Of a stretch of DNA of 64,000 nt, positions 40,194 through 49,371 are shown piece after piece (position 1 is the stretch's first letter; each line of letters begins with the position of its first letter). Both the position numbers and the translations under genes were made by a program. The notes under the pieces are model-generated. The model searched no databases. It had not been told where the DNA came from and saw only the letters and a program-made list of their open reading frames with translations. This DNA is from JAAZGD01 sp964383845 (lineage in GTDB: Bacteria; Bacillota; Clostridia; Peptostreptococcales; Anaerovoracaceae): positions 11,903 through 75,902 of the forward strand of contig CAYLIF010000006.1 in NCBI GenBank assembly GCA_964383845.1, written 5' to 3'.

Positions 40194-42134
40194 ATGAAAG
40201 GCTATAATAGCAAAACAATAAGAAACGTAGCACTGCTTGGGCACGGAGGCTGTGGAAAAACTGTTTTTTTAGAGGCAGCCTTATTGGATACTGGAGTAAT
40301 TAACAGACTTGGTAAAGTTGAAGACGGTAACACTGTTTCTGACTATGACAAGATGGAGATTGAAAAGGGTTACACTATTGGAGCTTCTTTAGTTCCCGTA
40401 GAATATAATAAATCCAAAATCAATTTCATAGACACTCCAGGCTTTTTCGATTTTGTTGGTGAAGTCTATTCGGCTTTTCGAGCAGTAGAAGCAGCCTTAA
40501 TTTTAGTGGACGCATCCGCAGGCATTCAAGTTGGTACTGGAAAAGCTTGGAACCTATGTCGACAAAACAACATGCCTAGATTCTTTGTAATAACAAAAAG
40601 CGACAAAGAAAATGTGAATATCGATGAACTAACTGCAGCCTTAAAAGAAACATATGGAACGTCTGTTGTTACTCTTGGGGATAAAGAAGCAGTGAAAGAA
40701 GCAATAGCAGAAAACGATGAGGCTCTAATGGATAAATTCTTTGAGGGTGAGGAGTTTACAGAGGAAGAGTTTAATAATGGTCTTTTAAACGGGATCAAAG
40801 ATGGTAACATTACCCCAGTACTGGTTACTTCTGCCCATGAAGGAAAGGGAATAAAAGAAGTGCTAGATGCGATCATTAAGTTTATACCCGAACCGGGTGA
40901 TCATGCTCCATATCCAGCTAAAGATGTACATGGAGATGATATAGAGGTTCCCGTAGATCCTACTGGCAAACCTTCAGGCTTCGTCTTTAAAACTATTGCA
41001 GACCCATTCCTAGGGAAAATTAGCTTAATTAAAGTAATTTCAGGAGTTTTTCACCAAGGAATGGAATTATACAATCCAAGAACTCAAAAACCAGAAAAGA
41101 TGGGAGCACTTTTCTTTCTTAGAGGTAAGAATCAAGGAGATGCTGGAGATGTAGTGGCTGGTGATATTGTTGCGGCAGCTAAATTGCAGCATACTCAAAC
41201 AGGGGATACTCTTTGTTTGAAAGCTGATATTGTTGAGTTCCCACCTATCGATTTCCCACAACCATCACTATTTATCGCTGTAGAACCAAAAGAAAAAGGG
41301 GACGACGAAAAAGTTTCATCAGGACTCAACAAATTAATGGAAGAAGATCCTTCTTTTGTATTAGAAAGAAACACTGAAACTCATCAAACACTTTTGGGTG
41401 GACAAGGTGAGCAACAGCTAAACATTATTACCTCTAAATTAAAAGATAAATTTGGTGTTGAAGTAAACGTTCTTCCCCAAAAGATCGCTTATAGGGAAAC
41501 TATTAAGGGTACTTCAGACGTACAGGGAAAACATAAAAAGCAATCAGGTGGAGCAGGACAATATGGAGATGTTCACATTCGATTCTCTCCTGGAACTGAA
41601 GAGTTTGAGTTTAGTGAAGAGCTTTTCGGAGGATCCGTTCCCAAGAATTATGTGCCTGCTGTTGAAAAGGGTCTAAGAGAATCTCTAGACAAAGGGCCAT
41701 TAGCAGGATGTAAGGTTGTAAACATAAAGGCTGTTTTATATGACGGTTCTTACCATGATGTAGACTCTAATGAAATGGCATTTAAGCTAGCGGCAGCATT
41801 GGCTTTCCGAAAGGGTATAGTTGAAGCAAAGCCCTGCTTGTTGGAGCCAATAATGTACCTAGAGGTTTTAGTCCCTGACGAGAACATGGGAGATGTTATG
41901 GGAGATATGAATAAGAGAAGAGGTAAAATCCTTGGCATGGAGCCACAACTTAGTGGAGAGCAAAAACTAATGGCAGAGGCTCCTCAACAAGAGTTATTCG
42001 ATTATTCCGTAACCCTTCGTTCAATGACCCAAGCTAGAGGATCATTTACAATGAGGTTTGAGCGATATGAAGAAGTACCTTCTCATTTAGCTGAAAAGAT
42101 TATTGCTGAACACAAAAGCGAAGAAGAGGTATAA
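40194..42134 (+). CDS. Elongation factor G-like GTPase (EF-G paralogue)
   Basis: A 646-residue translational GTPase with all EF-G domains (G, II, III, IV with QYGDVHIRFSPG, V with MGDMNKRRGKILGMEP). It differs from canonical EF-G (about 690 residues) in the G motifs: P-loop GHGGCGKT (16-23) instead of GHIDAGKT, DTPGF (80-84) where EF-G has DTPGH, and TKSD (134-137) instead of NKMD. Its own promoter and its lack of str-operon neighbours confirm it is not the main fusA. Related EF-G-like proteins occur across Clostridia; role unclear. I start at 40194 after GGGAGGG; an in-frame TTG five codons upstream overlaps that site. Confidence 0.9.
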   Translation: MKGYNSKTIRNVALLGHGGCGKTVFLEAALLDTGVINRLGKVEDGNTVSDYDKMEIEKGYTIGASLVPVEYNKSKINFIDTPGFFDFVGEVYSAFRAVEAALILVDASAGIQVGTGKAWNLCRQNNMPRFFVITKSDKENVNIDELTAALKETYGTSVVTLGDKEAVKEAIAENDEALMDKFFEGEEFTEEEFNNGLLNGIKDGNITPVLVTSAHEGKGIKEVLDAIIKFIPEPGDHAPYPAKDVHGDDIEVPVDPTGKPSGFVFKTIADPFLGKISLIKVISGVFHQGMELYNPRTQKPEKMGALFFLRGKNQGDAGDVVAGDIVAAAKLQHTQTGDTLCLKADIVEFPPIDFPQPSLFIAVEPKEKGDDEKVSSGLNKLMEEDPSFVLERNTETHQTLLGGQGEQQLNIITSKLKDKFGVEVNVLPQKIAYRETIKGTSDVQGKHKKQSGGAGQYGDVHIRFSPGTEEFEFSEELFGGSVPKNYVPAVEKGLRESLDKGPLAGCKVVNIKAVLYDGSYHDVDSNEMAFKLAAALAFRKGIVEAKPCLLEPIMYLEVLVPDENMGDVMGDMNKRRGKILGMEPQLSGEQKLMAEAPQQELFDYSVTLRSMTQARGSFTMRFERYEEVPSHLAEKIIAEHKSEEEV

Positions 42135-42195
42135 TTAAATAAAGAAAAAATTTATTATGCCATAAAACCTGTATTTAGAAACTATAAAATCAAAG

Positions 42196-42240
42196 AACGG
42201 CGGTATTTTGGAGTATAGCCAACCGCCGTTTTCTTGTTTT
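42196..42240 (+). terminator. Terminator of the EF-G-like gene
   Basis: AACGGCGGT (42196-42204) and ACCGCCGTT (42222-42230) form a 9-bp GC-rich stem followed by TTCTTGTTTT. Confidence 0.9.
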
Positions 42241-42272
42241 ACAACATAAAATCATAATATATGGGCGAATTG

Positions 42273-42288
42273 TTGTGAAAAATCACAA
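42273..42288. promoter_or_regulatory. Perfect palindrome upstream of the ilv promoter, candidate operator
   Basis: TTGTGA-AAAA-TCACAA, a 16-base perfect inverted repeat 6 bases before the -35 box of ilvB. It resembles a Crp/Fnr-type half-site pair (TGTGA/TCACA) with a 4-base instead of 6-base gap, in the position of an activator site. Confidence 0.5.
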
Positions 42289-42294
42289 AAAATA

Positions 42295-42322
42295 TTGACT
42301 TTATTTGTTAATTCTATATAAT
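42295..42322 (+). promoter_or_regulatory. Sigma-A promoter of ilvBNCD
   Basis: TTGACT (42295-42300), 16 bases, TATAAT (42317-42322). Start near 42329, leaving a short leader of about 30 bases with no attenuator. Confidence 0.82.
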
Positions 42323-42357
42323 AAGCAATATATTTAGGAAGGAAGGGGATATAATTC

Positions 42358-44022
42358 ATGAAAATAACTGGCGCAGAAATCGTAATGGAGGTGCTTCTTG
42401 ATCAAGGAGTGGATACCGTCTTTGGATATCCTGGTGGAGCAGCCCTTTTTACTTACGATGCACTTTATAAATACCGAGAACAAATTCACCATGTTTTGAC
42501 TGCTCACGAGCAAGGCGCTTCTCATGCCGCTGACGGATACGCAAGATCCACTGGCAAGACAGGAGTGGTTTTTGCAACAAGTGGACCTGGAGCAACTAAC
42601 CTTGTAACAGGAATAGCCACAGCATATATGGATAGTGTCCCAATGGTTGCAATCACTGCAAATGCACCATCATCATTAATTGGACGAGATGCATTCCAGG
42701 AGATATACATTACTGGTATCACTATGTCCATAACAAAACACAATTTCTTGGTTAGTAAGATAGAAGATTTAGAAGACTCTTTACGTCAGGCATTTCGTAT
42801 AGCGAATTCAGGACGAAAAGGACCTGTTTTAGTAGATATTACCAAAGACGTAACAGCAGCACTTTATGATTATGAAAGTAAGGGCCCTGTTGAAATACCA
42901 GAACTTCCAAACAACGTAAGCCAAGAAGTTATTGAAGAAGTAGCTAGCATGATAAATAAGTCGGAAAGACCAGTATTATATATTGGTGGCGGCTCTGCTG
43001 CATCAGGAGCTTCAGAAGAGATTCTGGCACTTATTAACCGGGGGGATATTCCGGCAACACATACAATGATGGCTGCAGGCATTGTGGGATATGAAAACCC
43101 TATGAACCTTGGAATGCTTGGTATGCATGGATCTGTAGCTGCCAATAAAAGCATTGATAAGTCCGATTTAGTCCTAGCTCTTGGCACTAGATTTAGCGAT
43201 AGAGTTGCTCTTAATCCTGAGAAATTCGCCCAAGACGCTACTATAGTTCAAGTAGATGTAGATAGAAGTGAAATCAACAAAAATGTTATGGTTGATTTGG
43301 CTGTAATTAGTGATGTTAAACACTTCTTACAAAAACTGCTACCTCTAATCGAAGAGAAGAAAAGAGAAGCGTGGACAGTAAGAATCTCTAAATGGAGAGA
43401 AAAATTAGCCATGCCGGATAAACAAAATGGATATTTATGCCCCGACCAACTGATAAATACTATTTGTAATTTAACAGACAAAGAAACTATTTATGTAACT
43501 GATGTAGGACAACACCAGATGTGGGCTGCGCAATATGTTCAACACTATAATACCAAAGCATTCCTAACTAGTGGGGGGCTTGGAACAATGGGATATGGCT
43601 ATGGTGCTGCCATTGGAGCTCAAATGGGAAACCCGGATAAAAGAGTTATTCATTTAACTGGAGACGGATCATTTCATATGAACATGAACGAAGCGTGTAC
43701 TGCTGTTAGCAACAAACTACCTATTATTACTGTTATTTTTGACAATCGTGTTTTAGGTATGGTATATCAATGGCAGAACAGCTTTTACGAAGGCCGTTAT
43801 TCCCAAACTATGCCAGAACGAGCCACCAATTTTGCTAAAGTTGCCGAAGGATTTGGCGCAAAAGGCTATCGTGTTGATACAATGAAAGATTTTGAGCGAG
43901 TATATAAGGAAGCTTTAAAAGAAGCTGGACCTGTGTGGATTGATTGTGCTATCGATCGCTGTGAAAGGGTTTTACCCATGATTCCTAATGGAGGAACAGT
44001 GGAAGATATTATAATGGACTAA
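42358..44022 (+). CDS. ilvB: Acetolactate synthase large subunit
   Basis: ThDP enzyme that joins two pyruvates (or pyruvate and 2-oxobutyrate), the first common step of valine, leucine and isoleucine synthesis. 554 residues: FGYPGGAALFTYDAL, catalytic Glu in AHEQGASHAADGYAR, and the ThDP motif starting GDGSFHMNMNE with DNRVLGMVYQWQ. FAD-site and acetohydroxyacid signature features are intact, so it is the anabolic type. The start follows GGAAGGAAGGGG. Followed by the regulatory subunit. Confidence 0.96.
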   Translation: MKITGAEIVMEVLLDQGVDTVFGYPGGAALFTYDALYKYREQIHHVLTAHEQGASHAADGYARSTGKTGVVFATSGPGATNLVTGIATAYMDSVPMVAITANAPSSLIGRDAFQEIYITGITMSITKHNFLVSKIEDLEDSLRQAFRIANSGRKGPVLVDITKDVTAALYDYESKGPVEIPELPNNVSQEVIEEVASMINKSERPVLYIGGGSAASGASEEILALINRGDIPATHTMMAAGIVGYENPMNLGMLGMHGSVAANKSIDKSDLVLALGTRFSDRVALNPEKFAQDATIVQVDVDRSEINKNVMVDLAVISDVKHFLQKLLPLIEEKKREAWTVRISKWREKLAMPDKQNGYLCPDQLINTICNLTDKETIYVTDVGQHQMWAAQYVQHYNTKAFLTSGGLGTMGYGYGAAIGAQMGNPDKRVIHLTGDGSFHMNMNEACTAVSNKLPIITVIFDNRVLGMVYQWQNSFYEGRYSQTMPERATNFAKVAEGFGAKGYRVDTMKDFERVYKEALKEAGPVWIDCAIDRCERVLPMIPNGGTVEDIIMD

Positions 44023-44041
44023 GGGAGGAAGGATTAAAGTA

Positions 44042-44587
44042 ATGAGAGACAAAGTGAAACCGCTAAAAGTGGAAAAGCAGGTTATCACCATGTTGGTGGA
44101 CGATCAACCCAATGTAGTGGCTCGAATTTCTAGCCTGTTTGGAAGAAGAAATTTCAATATAAATACACTTTCCGCATCAGAAACAAATATACCTGGTATA
44201 ACTCGAATCACTGCAGTGGTAAGCGGAGACGATGAGAATGCCCTATGGCAAATTATTACTCAGGTTGAGAAGTTGGAAATTGTCAGGAATGCCTATGTTT
44301 TGAATATGGACAATACATTATATAGAGAACTGCTACTTCTTAAAGTGAGTGCAGAAAAAGAAACTCGAACCCACATTCGTGAGATTGTGGATATTTATAG
44401 AGCTAAGATCATTGATCTTTCAAAAAGTAGTATGGTAATAGAATTGACCGGATCTCCCAACAAGCTTGATGGGTTTATGAATATGATGAACTGCTATGAC
44501 ATCATTGAGGTTAGCAGGACCGGGGTAACAGGAATCGAAAAAGGAAACGTTGATGCAGAAAAGGAGCGGGAATTAAATGGTAAATAA
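44042..44587 (+). CDS. ilvN: Acetolactate synthase small (regulatory) subunit
   Basis: Regulatory subunit that binds valine and activates IlvB. 181 residues: N-terminal ACT domain (ITMLVDDQPNVVARISSLFG; RRNFNINTLSASET) and a C-terminal domain (ELLLLKVSAEKETRTHIREI; SMVIELTGSPNKLDGFM). Full length for the long-form subunit. The start follows GGAGGAAGGA, and its end overlaps ilvC by 11 bases. Confidence 0.95.
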   Translation: MRDKVKPLKVEKQVITMLVDDQPNVVARISSLFGRRNFNINTLSASETNIPGITRITAVVSGDDENALWQIITQVEKLEIVRNAYVLNMDNTLYRELLLLKVSAEKETRTHIREIVDIYRAKIIDLSKSSMVIELTGSPNKLDGFMNMMNCYDIIEVSRTGVTGIEKGNVDAEKERELNGK

Positions 44588-45572
44588 GTATTATGATGTA
44601 GATTGTAATTTGGGGTTATTAGACGGCAAAACTGTAGCCATTATGGGATATGGTAGCCAGGGGCATGCCCATGCACTAAACCTTAAAGAAAGTGGTGTAA
44701 ACGTTATTGTTGGGCTAAGAACTGATTCTAAATCCGCAGCCCAAGCAAAGGAAGCGGGACTGAAGGTTGTTGATGTAGAAGAGGCTGCGGAACAAGGTGA
44801 TGTTGTTATGATGCTAGTTCCTGATGAAGTTGCAGGTAAGATATATAACTCACAAGTTGCTAAACACATGAAGGAAGGCAATGTATTAATGTTTGCCCAT
44901 GGTTTTAACATTCATTATCATCAAATACAACCTGCTGAAAATATTGATGTAATAATGGTAGCACCAAAAGGCCCTGGACATACTGTAAGAACCCAGTATT
45001 TGGAAGGAAAAGGTGTTCCCAGCCTTATAGCTGTTTTTCAAGACTACTCAGGGAAAGCCAAAGATTTTGCCTTGGCTTACGCTTCAGGAATAGGTGCGGG
45101 AAGAGCGGGAATATTAGAAACTACATTTAAAGAAGAAACAGAAACAGATCTCTTTGGAGAACAAGCAGTTTTATGTGGTGGAGTTACAGAGCTGATGAAA
45201 GCAGGTTTCGATACTCTTGTGGAAGCTGGGTATTCTCCTGAGATGGCATACTTTGAATGTGTTCACGAAATGAAATTAATTGTGGATCTTATTAATAGCG
45301 GCGGTTTTGATCAAATGAGATATTCTATTTCTAACACAGCAGAATATGGTGACTATAGATCAGGGACTAGAATAATTACTGAAGATACTAGAAAAGAAAT
45401 GAAAAAAGTTCTTCATGAAATACAAGACGGCACCTTTGCCAGTGAGTTCATACAGGAATTTAATGCCGGTGGACAAGCTAGATTTTTAGCAACAAGGCGT
45501 AAAGAAGCTTCCCATCTACTTTGCAAGGTTGGAAAAGAACTTAGAGATATGATGAGCTGGCTTAAGAAATAA
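44577..45572 (+). CDS. ilvC: Ketol-acid reductoisomerase (NADP+), class I
   Basis: Rearranges and reduces acetolactate to dihydroxyisovalerate. 331 residues, class I size. Rossmann motif GYGSQGHAHALNLKESG, the cofactor loop GLRTDSKSAAQ, MVAPKGPGHTVR, and C-terminal metal-binding region with KEETETDLFGEQ and CVHEMKLIVDL. The start overlaps ilvN and follows AAGGAGCGGG. Confidence 0.97.
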   Translation: MVNKYYDVDCNLGLLDGKTVAIMGYGSQGHAHALNLKESGVNVIVGLRTDSKSAAQAKEAGLKVVDVEEAAEQGDVVMMLVPDEVAGKIYNSQVAKHMKEGNVLMFAHGFNIHYHQIQPAENIDVIMVAPKGPGHTVRTQYLEGKGVPSLIAVFQDYSGKAKDFALAYASGIGAGRAGILETTFKEETETDLFGEQAVLCGGVTELMKAGFDTLVEAGYSPEMAYFECVHEMKLIVDLINSGGFDQMRYSISNTAEYGDYRSGTRIITEDTRKEMKKVLHEIQDGTFASEFIQEFNAGGQARFLATRRKEASHLLCKVGKELRDMMSWLKK

Positions 45573-45609
45573 GCAATAGAATAAATGTTGGTGAAAAAGG
45601 GGTGGAGGA

Positions 45610-47271
45610 ATGAGAAGAAGTGATCAAGTAACACAAGGCATTGAACGGGCGCCTATGAGAAGTTTGTTCTATGCCATGGGATACACAAAGGAGGAGCTAA
45701 ATCGACCCTTAGTAGGGGTTGTTTCCGCCTATAGCGAGATTGTTCCAGGCCATGTACATCTTGAAAAGGTAGCTGATGCTGTAATGACAGGAGTAAGAAT
45801 GGCTGGAGGGACCCCTATTCTGATGCCAGCAATTGGAGTTTGTGATGGTATTGCCATGGGTCATGGGGGAATGAAATACAGTCTGCCAAGCCGTGAATTA
45901 ATTGCGGATAGTGTAGAAACCATGATCATGGCTCATTGCTTAGATGGGGTAGTATTGGTTCCTAGTTGCGATAAGATTGTACCTGGAATGGTTATGGCAG
46001 CAGTTAGAATGAATATACCGGCCTTGGTGTGCTCTGGTGGGCCTATGCTTGCCGGCTTGGTAGACGGAGAAGAGGTTAGCTTATCCAAGATATTCGAGGC
46101 GGTAGGTGCCAGAAAAGCAGGTCTTATTGATGATGAAAAAATGGAAGAGTACGAACAAGGGGTTTGCCCAGGCTGTGGATCTTGTGCTGGCATGTACACT
46201 GCAAATAGCATGAACTGTCTTTGCGAGGCTATAGGGATTGCGCTTCCTGGAAACGGTACTATTCCTGCTGTCCATAATGGCAGAATAAGATTGGCCAAAC
46301 AATCAGGTCATGCAATTATGGGACTTATTGAAAAAGATATAAAGGCTCGAGATATTATAAATGAAGGATCATTACAAAATGGATTGGCTTGTGATATGGC
46401 TTTAGGGTGTTCAACCAACAGTGTTCTTCATTTACTTGCAATTGCCAATGAAGGCTGCTGCCCATTGAGTTTGGAGATGTTCAATGAGTTTAGCGGTAGG
46501 GTTCCAAATCTTTGTCACTTGGCTCCTGTAGGACCTACTCATATTCAGGACCTAAATACAGCAGGGGGTATTCAAGCAGTATTAGCTGAACTAAACAAAA
46601 AAGGTCATATAAACAAAGAGGCCCTTACTGTTACAGGTAAAACTGTGGGAGAAAATATCGCATCTGCCAAAGTAAAAAACCATGATATTATAAGGCCCAT
46701 TGAAGACCCTTACAGTGAAACTGGTGGGATTGCAGTCCTCTGGGGAAATATAGCAAAAGATGGGGCAGTTGTAAAACGCAGTGCAGTTGCACCTGAGATG
46801 CTGATTCATACTGGACCTGCAAGAGTATTTGATGATGAAGAAGGGGCTATCAATGCCATATATGAAGGTAAAATAAAAGCTGGAGATGTTGTGGTAATTA
46901 GATTCGAAGGGCCCAAAGGCGGTCCAGGCATGCGAGAAATGCTTAACCCAACTAGCGCCTTAGCGGGAATGGGGTTAGATAAATCGGTTGCTTTAATTAC
47001 TGATGGCCGCTTTAGTGGAGCTAGCCGTGGAGCAGCAATAGGTCATGTAAGTCCAGAGGCAGCCCAAGCTGGTGAAATAGGATTTATCAAGGAAGGGGAA
47101 CAAATTACCATTGATATTCCTGGGGCCAAACTCCATGTTGATGTCTCTGAAGAAGAGATGGAAGCAAGAAGAAAAGCTTTTGTTTGTCCTGAGCCAAGAG
47201 TTAAAACTGGATGGCTTAGCCGATACGCAAAAATGGTAACAGACGCATCCAACGGGGCAGTTTTAAAATAG
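45610..47271 (+). CDS. ilvD: Dihydroxy-acid dehydratase
   Basis: Fe-S enzyme that dehydrates dihydroxy acids to the 2-oxo acids of valine and isoleucine. 553 residues: cluster ligands in CDKIVPGM and CPGCGSCAGMYTANSMNC, catalytic region TDGRFSGASRG. The start follows GGGGTGGAGG. Last gene of ilvBNCD; leuABCD and ilvE are not in the window. Ends at a terminator shared with the convergent DUF815 gene. Confidence 0.97.
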   Translation: MRRSDQVTQGIERAPMRSLFYAMGYTKEELNRPLVGVVSAYSEIVPGHVHLEKVADAVMTGVRMAGGTPILMPAIGVCDGIAMGHGGMKYSLPSRELIADSVETMIMAHCLDGVVLVPSCDKIVPGMVMAAVRMNIPALVCSGGPMLAGLVDGEEVSLSKIFEAVGARKAGLIDDEKMEEYEQGVCPGCGSCAGMYTANSMNCLCEAIGIALPGNGTIPAVHNGRIRLAKQSGHAIMGLIEKDIKARDIINEGSLQNGLACDMALGCSTNSVLHLLAIANEGCCPLSLEMFNEFSGRVPNLCHLAPVGPTHIQDLNTAGGIQAVLAELNKKGHINKEALTVTGKTVGENIASAKVKNHDIIRPIEDPYSETGGIAVLWGNIAKDGAVVKRSAVAPEMLIHTGPARVFDDEEGAINAIYEGKIKAGDVVVIRFEGPKGGPGMREMLNPTSALAGMGLDKSVALITDGRFSGASRGAAIGHVSPEAAQAGEIGFIKEGEQITIDIPGAKLHVDVSEEEMEARRKAFVCPEPRVKTGWLSRYAKMVTDASNGAVLK

Positions 47272-47296
47272 CTAAATATACTTGTTGAGAGGTAAA

Positions 47297-47331
47297 AAAA
47301 GGGCTGTCAGTTTATTCTGATAGCCCTTTTT
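47297..47331. terminator. Bidirectional terminator between ilvD and the DUF815 gene
   Basis: AAAGGGCTGTCAG and CTGATAGCCCTTT form a 13-bp stem with one wobble. T run to 47331 for the plus strand, and A run (T on the minus strand) from 47294. The last codons and stop of the minus-strand gene (47312) lie within the stem-loop. Confidence 0.88.
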
Positions 47332-48499
47332 CTAATTGTACGAATTGCTTGGCTGCTCTAGGGCTTCTACCACCGTTTCGAATAGCGTATGCTTCAGCTT
47401 TTGTAAGCAATGCTGTTTCATCAAGGAATAGCTCTAATTCATTTGCATATTCTTTGACTATTTTATGGTAGAGCTCTCTGTCTGGCATTTGATAGGTTAT
47501 AGTGAGGCCAAATCTCGCGGCTAAACCCATAGTCTCCTGAATGGTGTCATTTTCATTTAGGCTCCCTTGTCGATCTTCCGTGGTTTCTTTTATCAAGTGT
47601 CTCCTATTTGATGTGGCGTAGATAACGGTATTCCTATTTTGTGTTGATGCGCTGCCTTCAAGAACACTTTTAAGAGCAGAAAAATTCTCATCATGTTGGG
47701 TAAATGTTAGGTCATCAACAAATATTATGAATTTCAATGGATTATCATTAAGTTCCTGCATCAATTTAGGGATAAGGTAGAGATTTATTTTCTTGATTTC
47801 TACTAGACGAAGCCCCATTTCATAATATTCATTAGCAAGGGCTTTTATAGTAGAGCTTTTCCCTGTGCCTGCATCACCATACAGCAAAGCGTTACTGGCG
47901 CTATTCCCTCCTAACAAGGACAGGGTATTTGCGACCAAAGACCTTTGCTCTTGTTTATAGCCAAGCAATGAACTCAGTTTTTGAGGATCGGGATTTAATA
48001 CTGGACTAAGACCTTTTTCATCAAAAGTAAACATAGGATGCTTGGCAAATATTCCATATCCTTGCTTGGGCAACATTAGCACCTTGCTGCGATAAAGATT
48101 TTTAAAATCCTTGGCCTTGGATGAATAAACAGGTAGAGGCTTTGAATAAGGAGACAAGGTCTGTATGGATTTTATAATTTCCCCTGGAGAAATGGCACTT
48201 ATTTCCGTAAATAATTGAAGTTCTCCCTCAAGGCAGCTAATAATTGATGGATTTTTCCTTGATACTTCCTTTTTAATGAATATATTTTCGGAGTCCATAA
48301 CAATCCTCAAAAGATAATCGCTGAAATCTCCTCCCTCTTCATAAAGCTTCGAAAGAAAAGCACTGTAACTTGGTGCTGGATCATCGCCTTTTATTAAATT
48401 TTCCAATAGTTTTTGCCATGAAATTATTATGGGATCTTGTAAAAGCTCTCGAAAAATGACCAAACAATTTAATTTGCCATATATATTTTTAATTTCCAT
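47312..48499 (-). CDS. DUF815 family AAA+ ATPase
   Basis: A 395-residue predicted ATPase. About 190 N-terminal residues are of unknown fold; then Walker A (YGDAGTGKSSTIKAL), Walker B (IIFVDDLTF), a sensor region (TVIYATSNRRHLIKE), an Arg-finger-like RFGLTITY and a lid ending GGRSPRAAKQF, which together define DUF815. The family is widespread with no assigned process, and is related to the AAA+ loader/chaperone proteins. No membrane segment. The start follows AAGGAAGG. Monocistronic. Confidence 0.88.
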   Translation of the reverse strand: MEIKNIYGKLNCLVIFRELLQDPIIISWQKLLENLIKGDDPAPSYSAFLSKLYEEGGDFSDYLLRIVMDSENIFIKKEVSRKNPSIISCLEGELQLFTEISAISPGEIIKSIQTLSPYSKPLPVYSSKAKDFKNLYRSKVLMLPKQGYGIFAKHPMFTFDEKGLSPVLNPDPQKLSSLLGYKQEQRSLVANTLSLLGGNSASNALLYGDAGTGKSSTIKALANEYYEMGLRLVEIKKINLYLIPKLMQELNDNPLKFIIFVDDLTFTQHDENFSALKSVLEGSASTQNRNTVIYATSNRRHLIKETTEDRQGSLNENDTIQETMGLAARFGLTITYQMPDRELYHKIVKEYANELELFLDETALLTKAEAYAIRNGGRSPRAAKQFVQLEKGLSE

Positions 48500-48699
48500 T
48501 ACTACCTTCCTTATTATTATAATTTATTAAAATCAATTTGGATTATCCACAAGGCCTATTCTAACACAATACAGTTAAGTAGTGAATACCGATACTTGCA
48601 TTCTATTCTCAGTCTACATCAAATATGGTACAATAAGTATATAAATCCTCACTAAAAAGACACAGACAAAAGGTAAAGTATTATTAGAGGTGAACAAAT

Positions 48700-49371
48700 A
48701 TGGCGAAATTATTAGTAGTAGATGATGAAATTAAAATAAGGCAAGTTATAAAAGAATATGCCGAATTTAATGGTCATGAAATTGATGAAGCTGGGGATGG
48801 AATGTCAGCTCTAGGCCTTGTAAAACTAAATGATTACGACTTGGTAATCATGGACATTATGATGCCAAAACTTGACGGCTATTCTGCATGCAAAGAAATT
48901 AAAAAAATAAAAGATATTCCCATTATAATGTTATCCGCCCGGGGTGAAGAATACGATAAACTTTTTGGCTTCGAATTGGGAATTGACGATTATGTAGTAA
49001 AACCCTTTAGCCCAAAAGAACTTATGGCTAGAGTGAATGCAGTTCTGGCACGGAGAAAGGCTAGGGAGGAAAGCGATACCAATGTACTGGAATTTGGTGG
49101 ATTGTCCATCAATATTCAAGGTAGGTCCGTAGCGGTTAATGGCCAAAAGGTAGAGTTAACTCCTAAAGAATATGATCTGCTTTTCTACCTTGTTCAAAAT
49201 AGAAACATTGCCCTTTCCCGAGATAAATTGCTTTCGGATATTTGGGGATATGATTTTTTTGGCGATGACAGGACTATCGACACACACATAAAAAACTTAA
49301 GAAACAATTTAGGGGAATATAGGGATTATATAGTTACGCTTAGAGGAGTAGGGTACAAATTTGAATGTTGA
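48700..49371 (+). CDS. OmpR-family response regulator
   Basis: A 223-residue DNA-binding response regulator. Receiver domain with acidic pair DDE (residues 7-9), phospho-Asp52 in VIMDIMMPKLDGY and Lys in DYVVKPFSP; C-terminal winged helix with LTPKEYDLLFYLVQN and TIDTHIKNLRNNLGEY...GVGYKFEC. The start follows AGAGGTG. It overlaps the sensor kinase gene by 11 bases. Target genes unknown. Confidence 0.94.
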   Translation: MAKLLVVDDEIKIRQVIKEYAEFNGHEIDEAGDGMSALGLVKLNDYDLVIMDIMMPKLDGYSACKEIKKIKDIPIIMLSARGEEYDKLFGFELGIDDYVVKPFSPKELMARVNAVLARRKAREESDTNVLEFGGLSINIQGRSVAVNGQKVELTPKEYDLLFYLVQNRNIALSRDKLLSDIWGYDFFGDDRTIDTHIKNLRNNLGEYRDYIVTLRGVGYKFEC

